Shown: piece by piece, positions 1 through 8,576 of the stretch
Position numbering within the stretch: position 1 is the first letter of the stretch
Layout: every line of letters starts with the position of its first letter
Assembly (NCBI GenBank): GCA_902363875.1
Contig: CABJBO010000016.1
Location: forward strand, 1 to 27,858
DNA: 27,858 bases
Direction of reading: 5' to 3'
Source: Coriobacteriaceae bacterium
GTDB lineage: Bacteria; Actinomycetota; Coriobacteriia; Coriobacteriales; Coriobacteriaceae
Position numbers and translations under genes: made by a program
The notes under the pieces: model-generated
Databases searched by the model: none
What the model was told of the DNA's origin: nothing
The model's input: the letters and a program-made list of their open reading frames with translations, nothing else

Positions 1-7
1 CAGCCAT

Positions 8-47
8 AAAAAAGCCTCCCATTTCTTGTGTCCAAGAAATGGGAGGC
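8..47 (-). terminator. Rho-independent terminator of the tRNA cluster
   Basis: A perfect 15-bp stem (14-28 with 33-47, loop 29-32) is followed on the minus strand by six U residues (plus-strand A8-A13). It lies 36 bp downstream of the last minus-strand tRNA and would end the tRNA-Ala/tRNA-Ile transcript. Confidence 0.85.
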
Positions 48-83
48 AGTTCAGCAACGCCCCAGGGCTCTTCACAGTTTTGA

Positions 84-160
84 TGGTGGACCTGACAAGA
101 TTCGAACTTGTGACCTCCCGGTTATCAGCCGGACGCTCTAACCAACTGAGCTACAGGTCC
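84..160 (-). tRNA. tRNA-Ile (GAT), copy 1
   Basis: The reverse complement folds as a 77-nt tRNA with the 3' CCA encoded (84-86). The anticodon is GAT, at plus positions 124-126, within the loop CTGATAA. The T-loop GTTCGAATC is intact. The gene lies 4 bp after tRNA-Ala and is probably cotranscribed with it. It is base-for-base identical to the second tRNA-Ile at 308-384. Confidence 0.97.
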
Positions 161-164
161 ATCA

Positions 165-240
165 TGGTGGAGGTTAGGGGGATCGAACCCCTGACCTCAG
201 GCTTGCAAAGCCCGCGCTCTCCCAGCTGAGCTAAACCCCC
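165..240 (-). tRNA. tRNA-Ala (TGC)
   Basis: The reverse complement gives a 76-nt tRNA starting GGGGGTTTAGCTC, with an anticodon loop TTTGCAA (anticodon TGC, plus 205-207), a GTTCGATCC T-loop and an encoded CCA (165-167). It sits between the two identical tRNA-Ile genes. The DNA between it and the upstream tRNA-Ile carries a strong hairpin and no clear promoter, so its expression may depend partly on read-through. Confidence 0.97.
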
Positions 241-251
241 ACGGAGACAGT

Positions 252-296
252 AATAAACACCCCAGCGGCGACTCGGCTCTCGCTGGGGTGTTTATT
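252..296 (-). terminator. Hairpin terminator or attenuator between tRNA-Ile and tRNA-Ala
   Basis: A perfect 16-bp stem (252-267 with 281-296) has a 13-nt loop. The outer stem is A/T-rich, so the minus-strand arm ends GTTTATT, a weak U-tract; the structure is nearly symmetrical and could work in either direction. It lies just downstream of the tRNA-Ile at 308-384. With no visible promoter before tRNA-Ala, it may act as a partial terminator or processing structure. Confidence 0.7.
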
Positions 297-307
297 GCGA
301 AAGAAAG

Positions 308-384
308 TGGTGGACCTGACAAGATTCGAACTTGTGACCTCCCGGTTATCAGCCGGACGCTCTAACCAACTGAGCTACAGGTCC
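308..384 (-). tRNA. tRNA-Ile (GAT), copy 2
   Basis: This 77-nt tRNA has the encoded CCA at 308-310 and anticodon GAT, and is identical in all positions to the copy at 84-160. It is the first gene of the minus-strand tRNA cluster and has its own well-formed promoter just upstream. Confidence 0.97.
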
Positions 385-398
385 ATCGCGCAAGGGAT

Positions 399-428
399 AT
401 ATTAGACGAGTCGTTACGCGCACGTCAA
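399..428 (-). promoter_or_regulatory. Promoter of the tRNA cluster
   Basis: On the minus strand a -35 element TTGACG (423-428) and a -10 element TAATAT (399-404) are 18 bp apart. Transcription would start about 6-10 nt before the first base of tRNA-Ile copy 2 (384). This is a near-consensus housekeeping sigma promoter. Confidence 0.8.
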
Positions 429-432
429 CAAC

Positions 433-614
433 TTTTTTGAAAATCTTTGGGAGGGGTGGTCGCCGGGCTGACGAGATGGTTTTGGTTTGCTGCTCGGACA
501 GTCCTGCGCAAGACGAAGGCCACATTAAGTGGCCTTCTTTGCGTGCGGAACTCGCGACAAACCAAAACCATCTCGTCAGCCCGGCGACCATGGGGTCCCA
601 AGGTTTTCAAAAAA
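433..614. repeat. 182-bp imperfect palindrome with 33-bp perfect arms
   Basis: Positions 457-489 are the exact reverse complement of 558-590 (33 bp). Outside these arms, 433-452 and 596-614 continue the symmetry with one wobble and one single-base bulge, after a mismatched patch of about 4 bp. Inside, 515-523 pairs with 529-537, and flanking bases extend that inner stem. The whole segment could form one long hairpin. Short ORFs here mirror each other and look non-coding. It lies between the gyrA terminator and the tRNA promoter. It may be a MITE-like element or a long structured RNA; no target-site duplication is evident. Confidence 0.85.
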
Positions 615-641
615 ACGGTCGGCGCGCAGGTGCGCCGACCG
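609..641 (-). terminator. Rho-independent terminator after gyrA
   Basis: A GC-rich 10-bp stem (616-625 with 632-641, 6-nt loop) is followed on the minus strand by seven U residues (plus A609-A615). It lies 42 bp beyond the gyrA stop codon. The U-tract overlaps the outer end of the long palindrome. Confidence 0.9.
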
Positions 642-682
642 CCGATATATGGGGTCTGATATTTTCTACCAGCTAGTTTCTC

Positions 683-3421
683 TTACTCGTCTAGGAGATC
701 TTCTGGCATGTCGTTGCCGTCGCCTAGGTCGACTGGGGCCTCTTCGGTGTCTGCTGCGGCCTCGGCACCTTCGCCCTCGGGCTTCTCTTTGGCGGCCGTC
801 ATGCGGGCGACAGCGCATACGCGGTCGTTGTCGTCGACGGTCATCATCTTGACGCCCTGGGTAGCGCGGCCAGTCTGGCTAATCTCATCGGTCTTGACGC
901 GAATGACCGTCGCGCCCTCCGTCACGATGAACAACTCGTGCTGCGGGCCCACCGTCTTCATGGCCGCGAGGTTGCCCTTACGCTCGGTCATTTGGATGGT
1001 GTAGACGCCCTGGCCGCCGCGATTCTGCTCCGGGTAGTCCGCGACCGGCGTGCGCTTGCCGTAGCCGCGCTCGGTGATGACGAATAGATCGCCGTTGCCG
1101 TTAGTGACTTCCATGCCCAGAACGCTCACGCCGTCCTTCATACCGATACCGCGAACGCCGCTAGTATCGCGGCCGGTGGCGCGCACCTGCTCCTCGGAGA
1201 ACATGATCGCCTTGCCCGCAGTGGTGGCCAGGATAATCTTGTCGCCCTCGCGCACGCGGCGCACGTTCAGCAGCGCGTCGTCGTCACGCAGGTTGATAGC
1301 GATCAGGCCGTCGCGGCGGCTGCGGTCATATGCGCTCATTACGGTCTTCTTGACCATGCCGCTCTTGGTGGCAAACATCAGGTACTCGTCGGCAGGGAAC
1401 TCGCGGCAACTGATGACGCTCGCGATCTTCTCGCCCTCCTCGAAGGGCAGCAGGTTGACGATCGCGGTACCGCGCGCCTGGCGCGTACCCACCGGCAGCT
1501 CGTGCACCTTCAGGCGATAGACCTTACCCTTGTTCGAGAAGAACAGCACGTACTCGTGCGTGGACGCGATGAACATCTCGTCGATAACGTCGTCCTCTTT
1601 GAGGTTGACGCCCGACACGCCCTTGCCGCCGCGCTTCTGGGCGCGGTAGGCGGCCACCGGGATGCGCTTGACATAGCCGGTGTGGGTAATGGTCACGACC
1701 ATGTCCTCGTCGGCAATGAGGTCCTCAACGTCCAGGTCCTTCTCGACATGGCTGATCTCGGTGCGGCGCTTATCGCCGAACTTCTTGGAGATCTCGCGCA
1801 TCTCTTCCTTAATGACGCCCAGGATCTTCTCCTCGTGCGCCAGCAGGTCCTCGTAGTAGGCGATGGCGCGGCGCAAGCCGTCCAGCTCTTCCTGAATCTT
1901 GTCGCGCTCCAGGCCGGTCAGGCGGCGCAGCTTCATCTCGAGGATGGCCGTGGTCTGCTCGGGCGTAAAGCCAAAGCGCTCGATCAGGCGGCTGCTGGCC
2001 TCGGAATCAGTCTGCGAGGAGCGGATGATGCTGATGACCTCGTCGATATGATCAAGGGCCATCAGGTAGCCCTCAAGGATATGCGCGCGGGCCTGGGCCT
2101 TCTTAAGGTCGAAGCGGGTGCGGCGGGTGACGACGTCGACCTGGTGGTCGATGTAGTGCTGCAGCATCTCGCGCAGGCTCAGGCATTTGGGAACGCCGTT
2201 GACAAGCGCCAGGTTGTTGGCGCCAAAGGTCGTCTGCAGCGAGGTGTACTTGTACAGGTTGTTGAGCACGACCTGCGGGATGACGCCCTTCTTGAGTTCG
2301 ATGACCAGACGGATACCCTTCTGGTTGGACTCATCGCGCATATCCGAGATGCCCTCGATGCGCTTGTCGTTGACGAGCTGGGCGATCTTCTCCTGCAGGG
2401 TGCCCTTGTTGACCATGTAGGGAATCTCGGTAAAGACCAGGCGGCTGCGGCCGGTCTTGGTGGACTCCACATGAGCCTTGGCGCGCACGGTAATGGAGCC
2501 GCGGCCGGTCTCGTAGCTCTGCTTAATACCGGCACTGCCCATGATGATGGCGCCGGTGGGGAAGTCCGGACCGGGCATGATCTGCATGAGCTCGTCGACA
2601 GTGGCGTCGGGATTATCGATCAGGTAGCAGGTTGCCTCGATCGCCTCGGTGAGGTTATGCGGGGCGATATTGGTGGCCATGCCGACGGCGATGCCCTGGC
2701 TGCCGTTGACCAGCAGGTTGGGGAAGCGCGCAGGCAGTGCCACGGGCTCGGCGAGTGATTCGTCGTAGTTGGGCTGCCAGTCGACGGTATCCTTCTGCAG
2801 GTCACGCAGCAGCTCCATGGCGGGCTTTGCCAGGCGGCTCTCGGTGTAACGCATGGCAGCGGCGCCGTCGCCGTCGATGTTGCCGAAGTTGCCGTGGCCG
2901 TCGATGAGCGGCGTGCGCATGGAGAACCACTGCGCCAGGCGAACCATTGCCTCGTAGACCGCGAAGTCACCGTGCGGATGGTACTTACCGATAACTTCGC
3001 CGACCGTCCAAGCGGACTTCTTGTGCGGACGGTTGGGGTAGATGCCGCTCTCGTTCATCGCATACAGGATACGGCGGTGTACCGGCTTTAAGCCGTCGCG
3101 CACGTCCGGCAGGGCACGCGCCGTGATAACCGACATCGAATACTCGATAAACGACTGCTTCATCTCGCGACCGAACTCCGAAATCTGGAGCTGGCCGCCG
3201 TTGATATCCTCGCCGGCCGAGGCGCCACGGTCGACTTCGCCAAAGCTCTCCTCGAGCTCGGCGTCGTCTTCTTCTTCCTCATCATCGGCATCGGGGTTAT
3301 AGGCGTCAGGATCGCCGTCCTCGCCCTGCTCAGCACGGGCAAGCAGGCGCTTCAGATCGTCGGGCATGCCGGCATCGCCGGCCTCGCCCATACCCTCGTT
3401 ATTGTTGATATCGTCTGCCAC
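683..3421 (-). CDS. gyrA: DNA gyrase subunit A
   Basis: GyrA is the DNA-cleaving subunit of the A2B2 gyrase that introduces negative supercoils. The breakage-reunion domain starts near residue 79, the catalytic Tyr is Y192 (in AAAMRYTES), and the GyrA box QKRGGKG of the C-terminal wrapping domain is at 595-601. The 912-aa length is explained by an acidic N-terminal extension of about 75 residues and an acidic C-terminal tail, neither present in E. coli GyrA. The start is GTG, with AGGAGG 4 nt upstream, 11 bp after gyrB, so the two are probably one operon. The quinolone-pocket motif reads GDFAVYE (151-157): Phe153 replaces the usual Ser/Ala/Thr at E. coli position 83, and Glu157 matches Asp87. 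Resistance is predicted from this, not shown. Confidence 0.98.
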   Translation of the reverse strand: MADDINNNEGMGEAGDAGMPDDLKRLLARAEQGEDGDPDAYNPDADDEEEEDDAELEESFGEVDRGASAGEDINGGQLQISEFGREMKQSFIEYSMSVITARALPDVRDGLKPVHRRILYAMNESGIYPNRPHKKSAWTVGEVIGKYHPHGDFAVYEAMVRLAQWFSMRTPLIDGHGNFGNIDGDGAAAMRYTESRLAKPAMELLRDLQKDTVDWQPNYDESLAEPVALPARFPNLLVNGSQGIAVGMATNIAPHNLTEAIEATCYLIDNPDATVDELMQIMPGPDFPTGAIIMGSAGIKQSYETGRGSITVRAKAHVESTKTGRSRLVFTEIPYMVNKGTLQEKIAQLVNDKRIEGISDMRDESNQKGIRLVIELKKGVIPQVVLNNLYKYTSLQTTFGANNLALVNGVPKCLSLREMLQHYIDHQVDVVTRRTRFDLKKAQARAHILEGYLMALDHIDEVISIIRSSQTDSEASSRLIERFGFTPEQTTAILEMKLRRLTGLERDKIQEELDGLRRAIAYYEDLLAHEEKILGVIKEEMREISKKFGDKRRTEISHVEKDLDVEDLIADEDMVVTITHTGYVKRIPVAAYRAQKRGGKGVSGVNLKEDDVIDEMFIASTHEYVLFFSNKGKVYRLKVHELPVGTRQARGTAIVNLLPFEEGEKIASVISCREFPADEYLMFATKSGMVKKTVMSAYDRSRRDGLIAINLRDDDALLNVRRVREGDKIILATTAGKAIMFSEEQVRATGRDTSGVRGIGMKDGVSVLGMEVTNGNGDLFVITERGYGKRTPVADYPEQNRGGQGVYTIQMTERKGNLAAMKTVGPQHELFIVTEGATVIRVKTDEISQTGRATQGVKMMTVDDNDRVCAVARMTAAKEKPEGEGAEAAADTEEAPVDLGDGNDMPEDLLDE

Positions 3422-3432
3422 GTTACCTCCTC

Positions 3433-5505
<2,073 letters not shown>

Positions 5506-5512
5506 TTATCGT

Positions 5513-5542
5513 AAAAAAATACCCTCGGGAACGAGGGTATTT
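5513..5542 (-). terminator. Rho-independent terminator after the DciA-like gene
   Basis: An 11-bp stem (5517-5527 with 5532-5542) with a GGAA tetraloop overlaps a run of seven A on the plus strand (5513-5519), giving a U-tract on the minus strand. It separates the dnaA-dnaN-recF-DUF721 block from gyrB-gyrA. Confidence 0.9.
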
Positions 5543-5568
5543 GGCTCTACAAGGCCACCAGATGCGAT

Positions 5569-6132
5569 TTAAGGCTCTTTTCTGCTTTGCACGCCCTTGG
5601 CCCACTCGGCACTGGCTCTCATGGCATTCTCGAGGGCCTCGCGCAGTTTTTGGTCTTCGATGGGCGCCACTTGGCGCTCAATCTCGGTGCGCTCGGCCTC
5701 ACTTAGGTCGGCATGCGGGGCCGGCGGTCGCTCGGTCGTCGCCGGGCGCAGGCGCTCCTTGGCGGCGGGCGGCGTGTGACCGGGCGCGGTGGTTTTGAAC
5801 ACCAGGCCGTCCACATGCGCACCGGCGCGCTCCATGCGCGCGCGGATGATCTCGCGCAACAGCGTCATTTCCTGCGTCCACGAGGGCGAGTCGAGATACA
5901 CCAGCAGCTCATTGGACTCGGGCAGGTAACGCAGTCCCGTCACATGCCGCCCCTCGCGCGTGCCCGAGCACACCGCGTTCCATGCGCGATAGACCGTGCG
6001 CGACTCCTCGGCGGCCTCCATCTGCGCACGGCGCTTAGGCGTTGCAGCCGCCAGGATGCGCTGGCGCTCTGCGTTCAAAAACCCGCTGAAGGCGACTGTC
6101 TCGCTCTCGCGCTCGTAATTAGCACGTCTCAC
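5569..6132 (-). CDS. dciA: DUF721 / DciA-like protein
   Basis: This 187-aa protein of the DUF721 family has the family core at about residues 45-115: a helix with AWNAV, then ELLVYLDSPSWTQEM and LLREIIRARM. Members called DciA load or recruit the replicative helicase in bacteria lacking DnaC/DnaI, and placement after recF is common in Actinomycetota. The C-terminal third is Pro/Ala/Glu-rich and probably flexible up to a short helix near 150-180. The GTG start at 6132 overlaps the end of recF by 14 nt, which suggests translational coupling; the ribosome site is weak. A strong terminator follows. The family call is good; helicase loading is inferred from the family. Confidence 0.85.
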   Translation of the reverse strand: MRRANYERESETVAFSGFLNAERQRILAAATPKRRAQMEAAEESRTVYRAWNAVCSGTREGRHVTGLRYLPESNELLVYLDSPSWTQEMTLLREIIRARMERAGAHVDGLVFKTTAPGHTPPAAKERLRPATTERPPAPHADLSEAERTEIERQVAPIEDQKLREALENAMRASAEWAKGVQSRKEP

Positions 6133-7225
6133 CCATGCTCACCACCTTGGCTCGATCAAGCAGGTCATCGGTAAAGTACCCCAGGTTGGTCGTGGTTATG
6201 ACCGTCTGGATATCATCGCCAATCAGCCGCAGGAAAGCGCCGCGACGCTCGCCGTCGAGCTCGCTCATCACGTCGTCCAGAAGCAGCAGTGGGGCGGTGC
6301 CCAGGACATCGCGAGCCACGGCAACCTCGGCCACCTTCCAGGACAGTACCAGCGTGCGCTGCTGTCCTTGGCTGGCAAATGAACGGGCGGAGCGACCCGC
6401 CACGGTAAACTCAATCTCGTCGCGATGCGGTCCCACCAACGTCACGCCGCGGCGAATTTCCTCGTCGGCATGCTCGTCAAGGGCGGCCAGCATACGCTCG
6501 TACGCCCAACCCTTCAGCTCTTCGCGATCCTCGACCTGGGGCAAATCCCCCAGCGTGGACGCATAGGTCACGTTGGCAGCCTCGCCGGACGCCACTTGCC
6601 CGTAGGCAGTGTGCACATGGCCCGCCAGCCGGTCGAGTAGGGCCAACCGGTGCACGAGCAGGGCCGAGCCCGCGCGAGCAATCGAATCGTTCCACGCGCC
6701 GAGCATCTCGCGACAGCACCAGGTCTCCTTGAGCAGGGCGTTACGCTGGGTCACGCAGCGCCCATAGGTGCTCGCAAGATCGGCATAACGCGCGCTCAGC
6801 TGCATGCCAAAGTCATCGAGGGCGGCGCGGCGCACACTGGCGCCTCGCTTAACCATGTCCAGATGGTCGGGGCAAAACAGCACGCTCGGCAGAATCCCGC
6901 GCACACCGGCGGCAGAGCATCTCTTGCCGTTGCGACTAAACGAGCGCTTACCGTCCTCCGCGCTCAATCCCATATCAAGCACGCGGCCGTCGCCCTCGAG
7001 CCTCAGCTCGATCTTGCACGAGCCCACGCCGTCATGGACGAGCTCGGCTGCGGTCGGATGCCTAAACGAGGCGCCGCTCGTCAGCAGCTGCAGCGCCTCT
7101 ATGAGATTGGTCTTTCCCGCCGCGTTGGGTCCCGCAAGTATCGTCACGCCCTCGTCCAGGGCAAGGCGATAGCTATCGAAGCTGCGGTAGTGCGCGACGG
7201 AAAGATCGCGGGCGAACATGGTCAT
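6119..7225 (-). CDS. recF: DNA replication/repair ATPase RecF
   Basis: RecF is an SMC-like ATPase that helps load RecA at single-strand gaps. The 368-aa sequence has Walker A GPNAAGKT (32-39), the GPHRDEIEF segment, an ABC-type signature around ASQGQQRTL, and Walker B LLLLDDVMSELD. It begins 9 bp after the dnaN stop. Two ATGs compete: 7225 (MTMFARDL) and 7219 (MFARDL). The second gives the more typical RecF N-terminus, and neither has a strong ribosome site. It overlaps the next gene by 14 nt in the dnaA-dnaN-recF-dciA series. Confidence 0.97.
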   Translation of the reverse strand: MTMFARDLSVAHYRSFDSYRLALDEGVTILAGPNAAGKTNLIEALQLLTSGASFRHPTAAELVHDGVGSCKIELRLEGDGRVLDMGLSAEDGKRSFSRNGKRCSAAGVRGILPSVLFCPDHLDMVKRGASVRRAALDDFGMQLSARYADLASTYGRCVTQRNALLKETWCCREMLGAWNDSIARAGSALLVHRLALLDRLAGHVHTAYGQVASGEAANVTYASTLGDLPQVEDREELKGWAYERMLAALDEHADEEIRRGVTLVGPHRDEIEFTVAGRSARSFASQGQQRTLVLSWKVAEVAVARDVLGTAPLLLLDDVMSELDGERRGAFLRLIGDDIQTVITTTNLGYFTDDLLDRAKVVSMGETC

Positions 7226-7234
7226 GGCGCAGCG

Positions 7235-8338
7235 CTAGATGCGGACCGGCATGACCAGGTACAGGTAGTTGATCTTGTCGTAGGACTTGAAGATGCCCGC
7301 CTGCGAGTAGCTCTTGAGCTCCAGCGTGATCTCCTTCTCCTTGGACAGGGCATTGAGGCAGCCGAAGATGTAGTGGTAGTTGAAGGCGATGGTACCCGAC
7401 TCGCCCTCAGCCTCGACATCGATCGTCTCCTGCGCAAGGTCCTGGTCATTGGAAATGGAGGACAGGCCCATCTGCCCGTTCTCGACATCGATCTCGAACT
7501 TGACGGCGGGGTTGGCGCTCGCGATAACGGCCACGCGCTTGAGGGCGGCGTTAAAGGCGGCGACATCGATCTTGACGCTCGTCACGCACGAATCGGGGAT
7601 GAGCTGCTTGTAGTTGGGGTACACGCCCTCGATGCGACGCGACACGTAGGTGGTGTTGCCGGCCTCGAAGACGACCTGGGTGTCGGTAGCCCCGATCATG
7701 ATGGTCGCCTGGCTGGCCATGATGTTCAGCGCGTCGTTAAAGGCGTCAGCCGGAACGTTGAGCTCAAAGGAGCCCTCGAGGGTCGAGGTCTCGACCTGCG
7801 TATCGCACACGGCCAAGCGGAAGGAATCGGTCGCCACCAGGCGTACGGTGTTGTTCTCGACCTTCATGTGCACGCCGCCCAGGATGGGGCGAGCCTTGTC
7901 GGTCGAGGTGACGCGCCACACGCGGCCGACCATTTCGGACAAGACATCGGTCGGCAGCTCCACGGCACTCTCGATGGCATAGGCCGGAAACTCGGGGAAG
8001 TCATTGGCATCGAGCGTGTTCAGCCTAAAAGAGCTCTTCTCGCAACCAATCAGCACCTGGCGCTCGGACAGCTCAAAGGTGACCGGGGCATCGGGGAGGG
8101 TCTTGGTGATATTGGAGAGCATCTTACAGGGGATAACCATCTCGCCCTCTTCTTCGACATGCGCCGCGATGCGATGACGGATCGAGATAGTGTAGTTAGA
8201 GGTCTGGAATTCCAAGATGCCGTCTTGGGCCTTAACGAGCACGCCCGACAGGATGGGGAGGGTGGATGCCGAAGCGACACCCTTCATAACGACGCCGATG
8301 GCTTGTGTAAGCGAGCTCTGGCTGACGGTGAACTTCAT
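7235..8338 (-). CDS. dnaN: DNA polymerase III beta sliding clamp
   Basis: DnaN forms the dimeric ring that tethers replicative polymerase to DNA. The 367-aa length is normal for three clamp folds. It begins MKFTVSQSSLTQAIGVVMKGV and ends YLYLVMPVRI, matching the family's C-terminal signature with the client-binding pocket. ATG 8338 is preceded by GAAAGG. It is separated from dnaA by a 238-bp gap that carries likely origin elements, so it may be transcribed partly from a promoter there as well as by read-through from dnaA. Confidence 0.98.
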   Translation of the reverse strand: MKFTVSQSSLTQAIGVVMKGVASASTLPILSGVLVKAQDGILEFQTSNYTISIRHRIAAHVEEEGEMVIPCKMLSNITKTLPDAPVTFELSERQVLIGCEKSSFRLNTLDANDFPEFPAYAIESAVELPTDVLSEMVGRVWRVTSTDKARPILGGVHMKVENNTVRLVATDSFRLAVCDTQVETSTLEGSFELNVPADAFNDALNIMASQATIMIGATDTQVVFEAGNTTYVSRRIEGVYPNYKQLIPDSCVTSVKIDVAAFNAALKRVAVIASANPAVKFEIDVENGQMGLSSISNDQDLAQETIDVEAEGESGTIAFNYHYIFGCLNALSKEKEITLELKSYSQAGIFKSYDKINYLYLVMPVRI

Positions 8339-8576
8339 CTTTTAATACCTTTCTATAGATATAAATATCTTAATAATAGTAATAGCACTGACGAAACTGT
8401 TGATTACTCCCAAAGACGCAGGTCAGACCCAGAAAGAGAATCGACAGCAACCTGTGTGCAACAGGGGTGGTTTTCCACGTTCAAAACCTGCGCAAAACTT
8501 TTCATCACCGCGGGTTGGGTTTTAGACACCTTATGCCCGTGGTTTCGACAAGTTTTCAACAGGTGTCTCTATTTCC
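8339..8576. other. dnaA-dnaN intergenic origin segment (candidate unwinding region)
   Basis: This 238-bp gap holds, from dnaN outward, about 45 bp of very A/T-rich DNA (8341-8386) and five consecutive triplets TAA TAA TAG TAA TAG (8371-8385). Read 3' to 5' these are GAT/AAT repeats, as in DnaA-trios. Then come a box-like TGTTGATTA (8398-8406), TTTTCCACG (8471-8479) and TTTTCAACA (8553-8561). The last sits in the loop of a 7-bp inverted repeat (8524-8530 with 8562-8568). The layout (boxes, short spacer, trios, AT-rich DNA, dnaN) resembles the unwinding half of the Bacillus subtilis origin. The trio motif and box sequences are visible; their function is inferred. Confidence 0.6.

Noticed and set aside
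425..676. Small ORFs on both strands of the long palindrome
   Set aside because: They resemble each other only because of the inverted repeat, and none has a ribosome site.
1502..2758. 418-codon plus-strand ORF antisense to gyrA
   Set aside because: It is the shadow of gyrA, with Asp/Leu/Val-rich composition typical of antisense frames.
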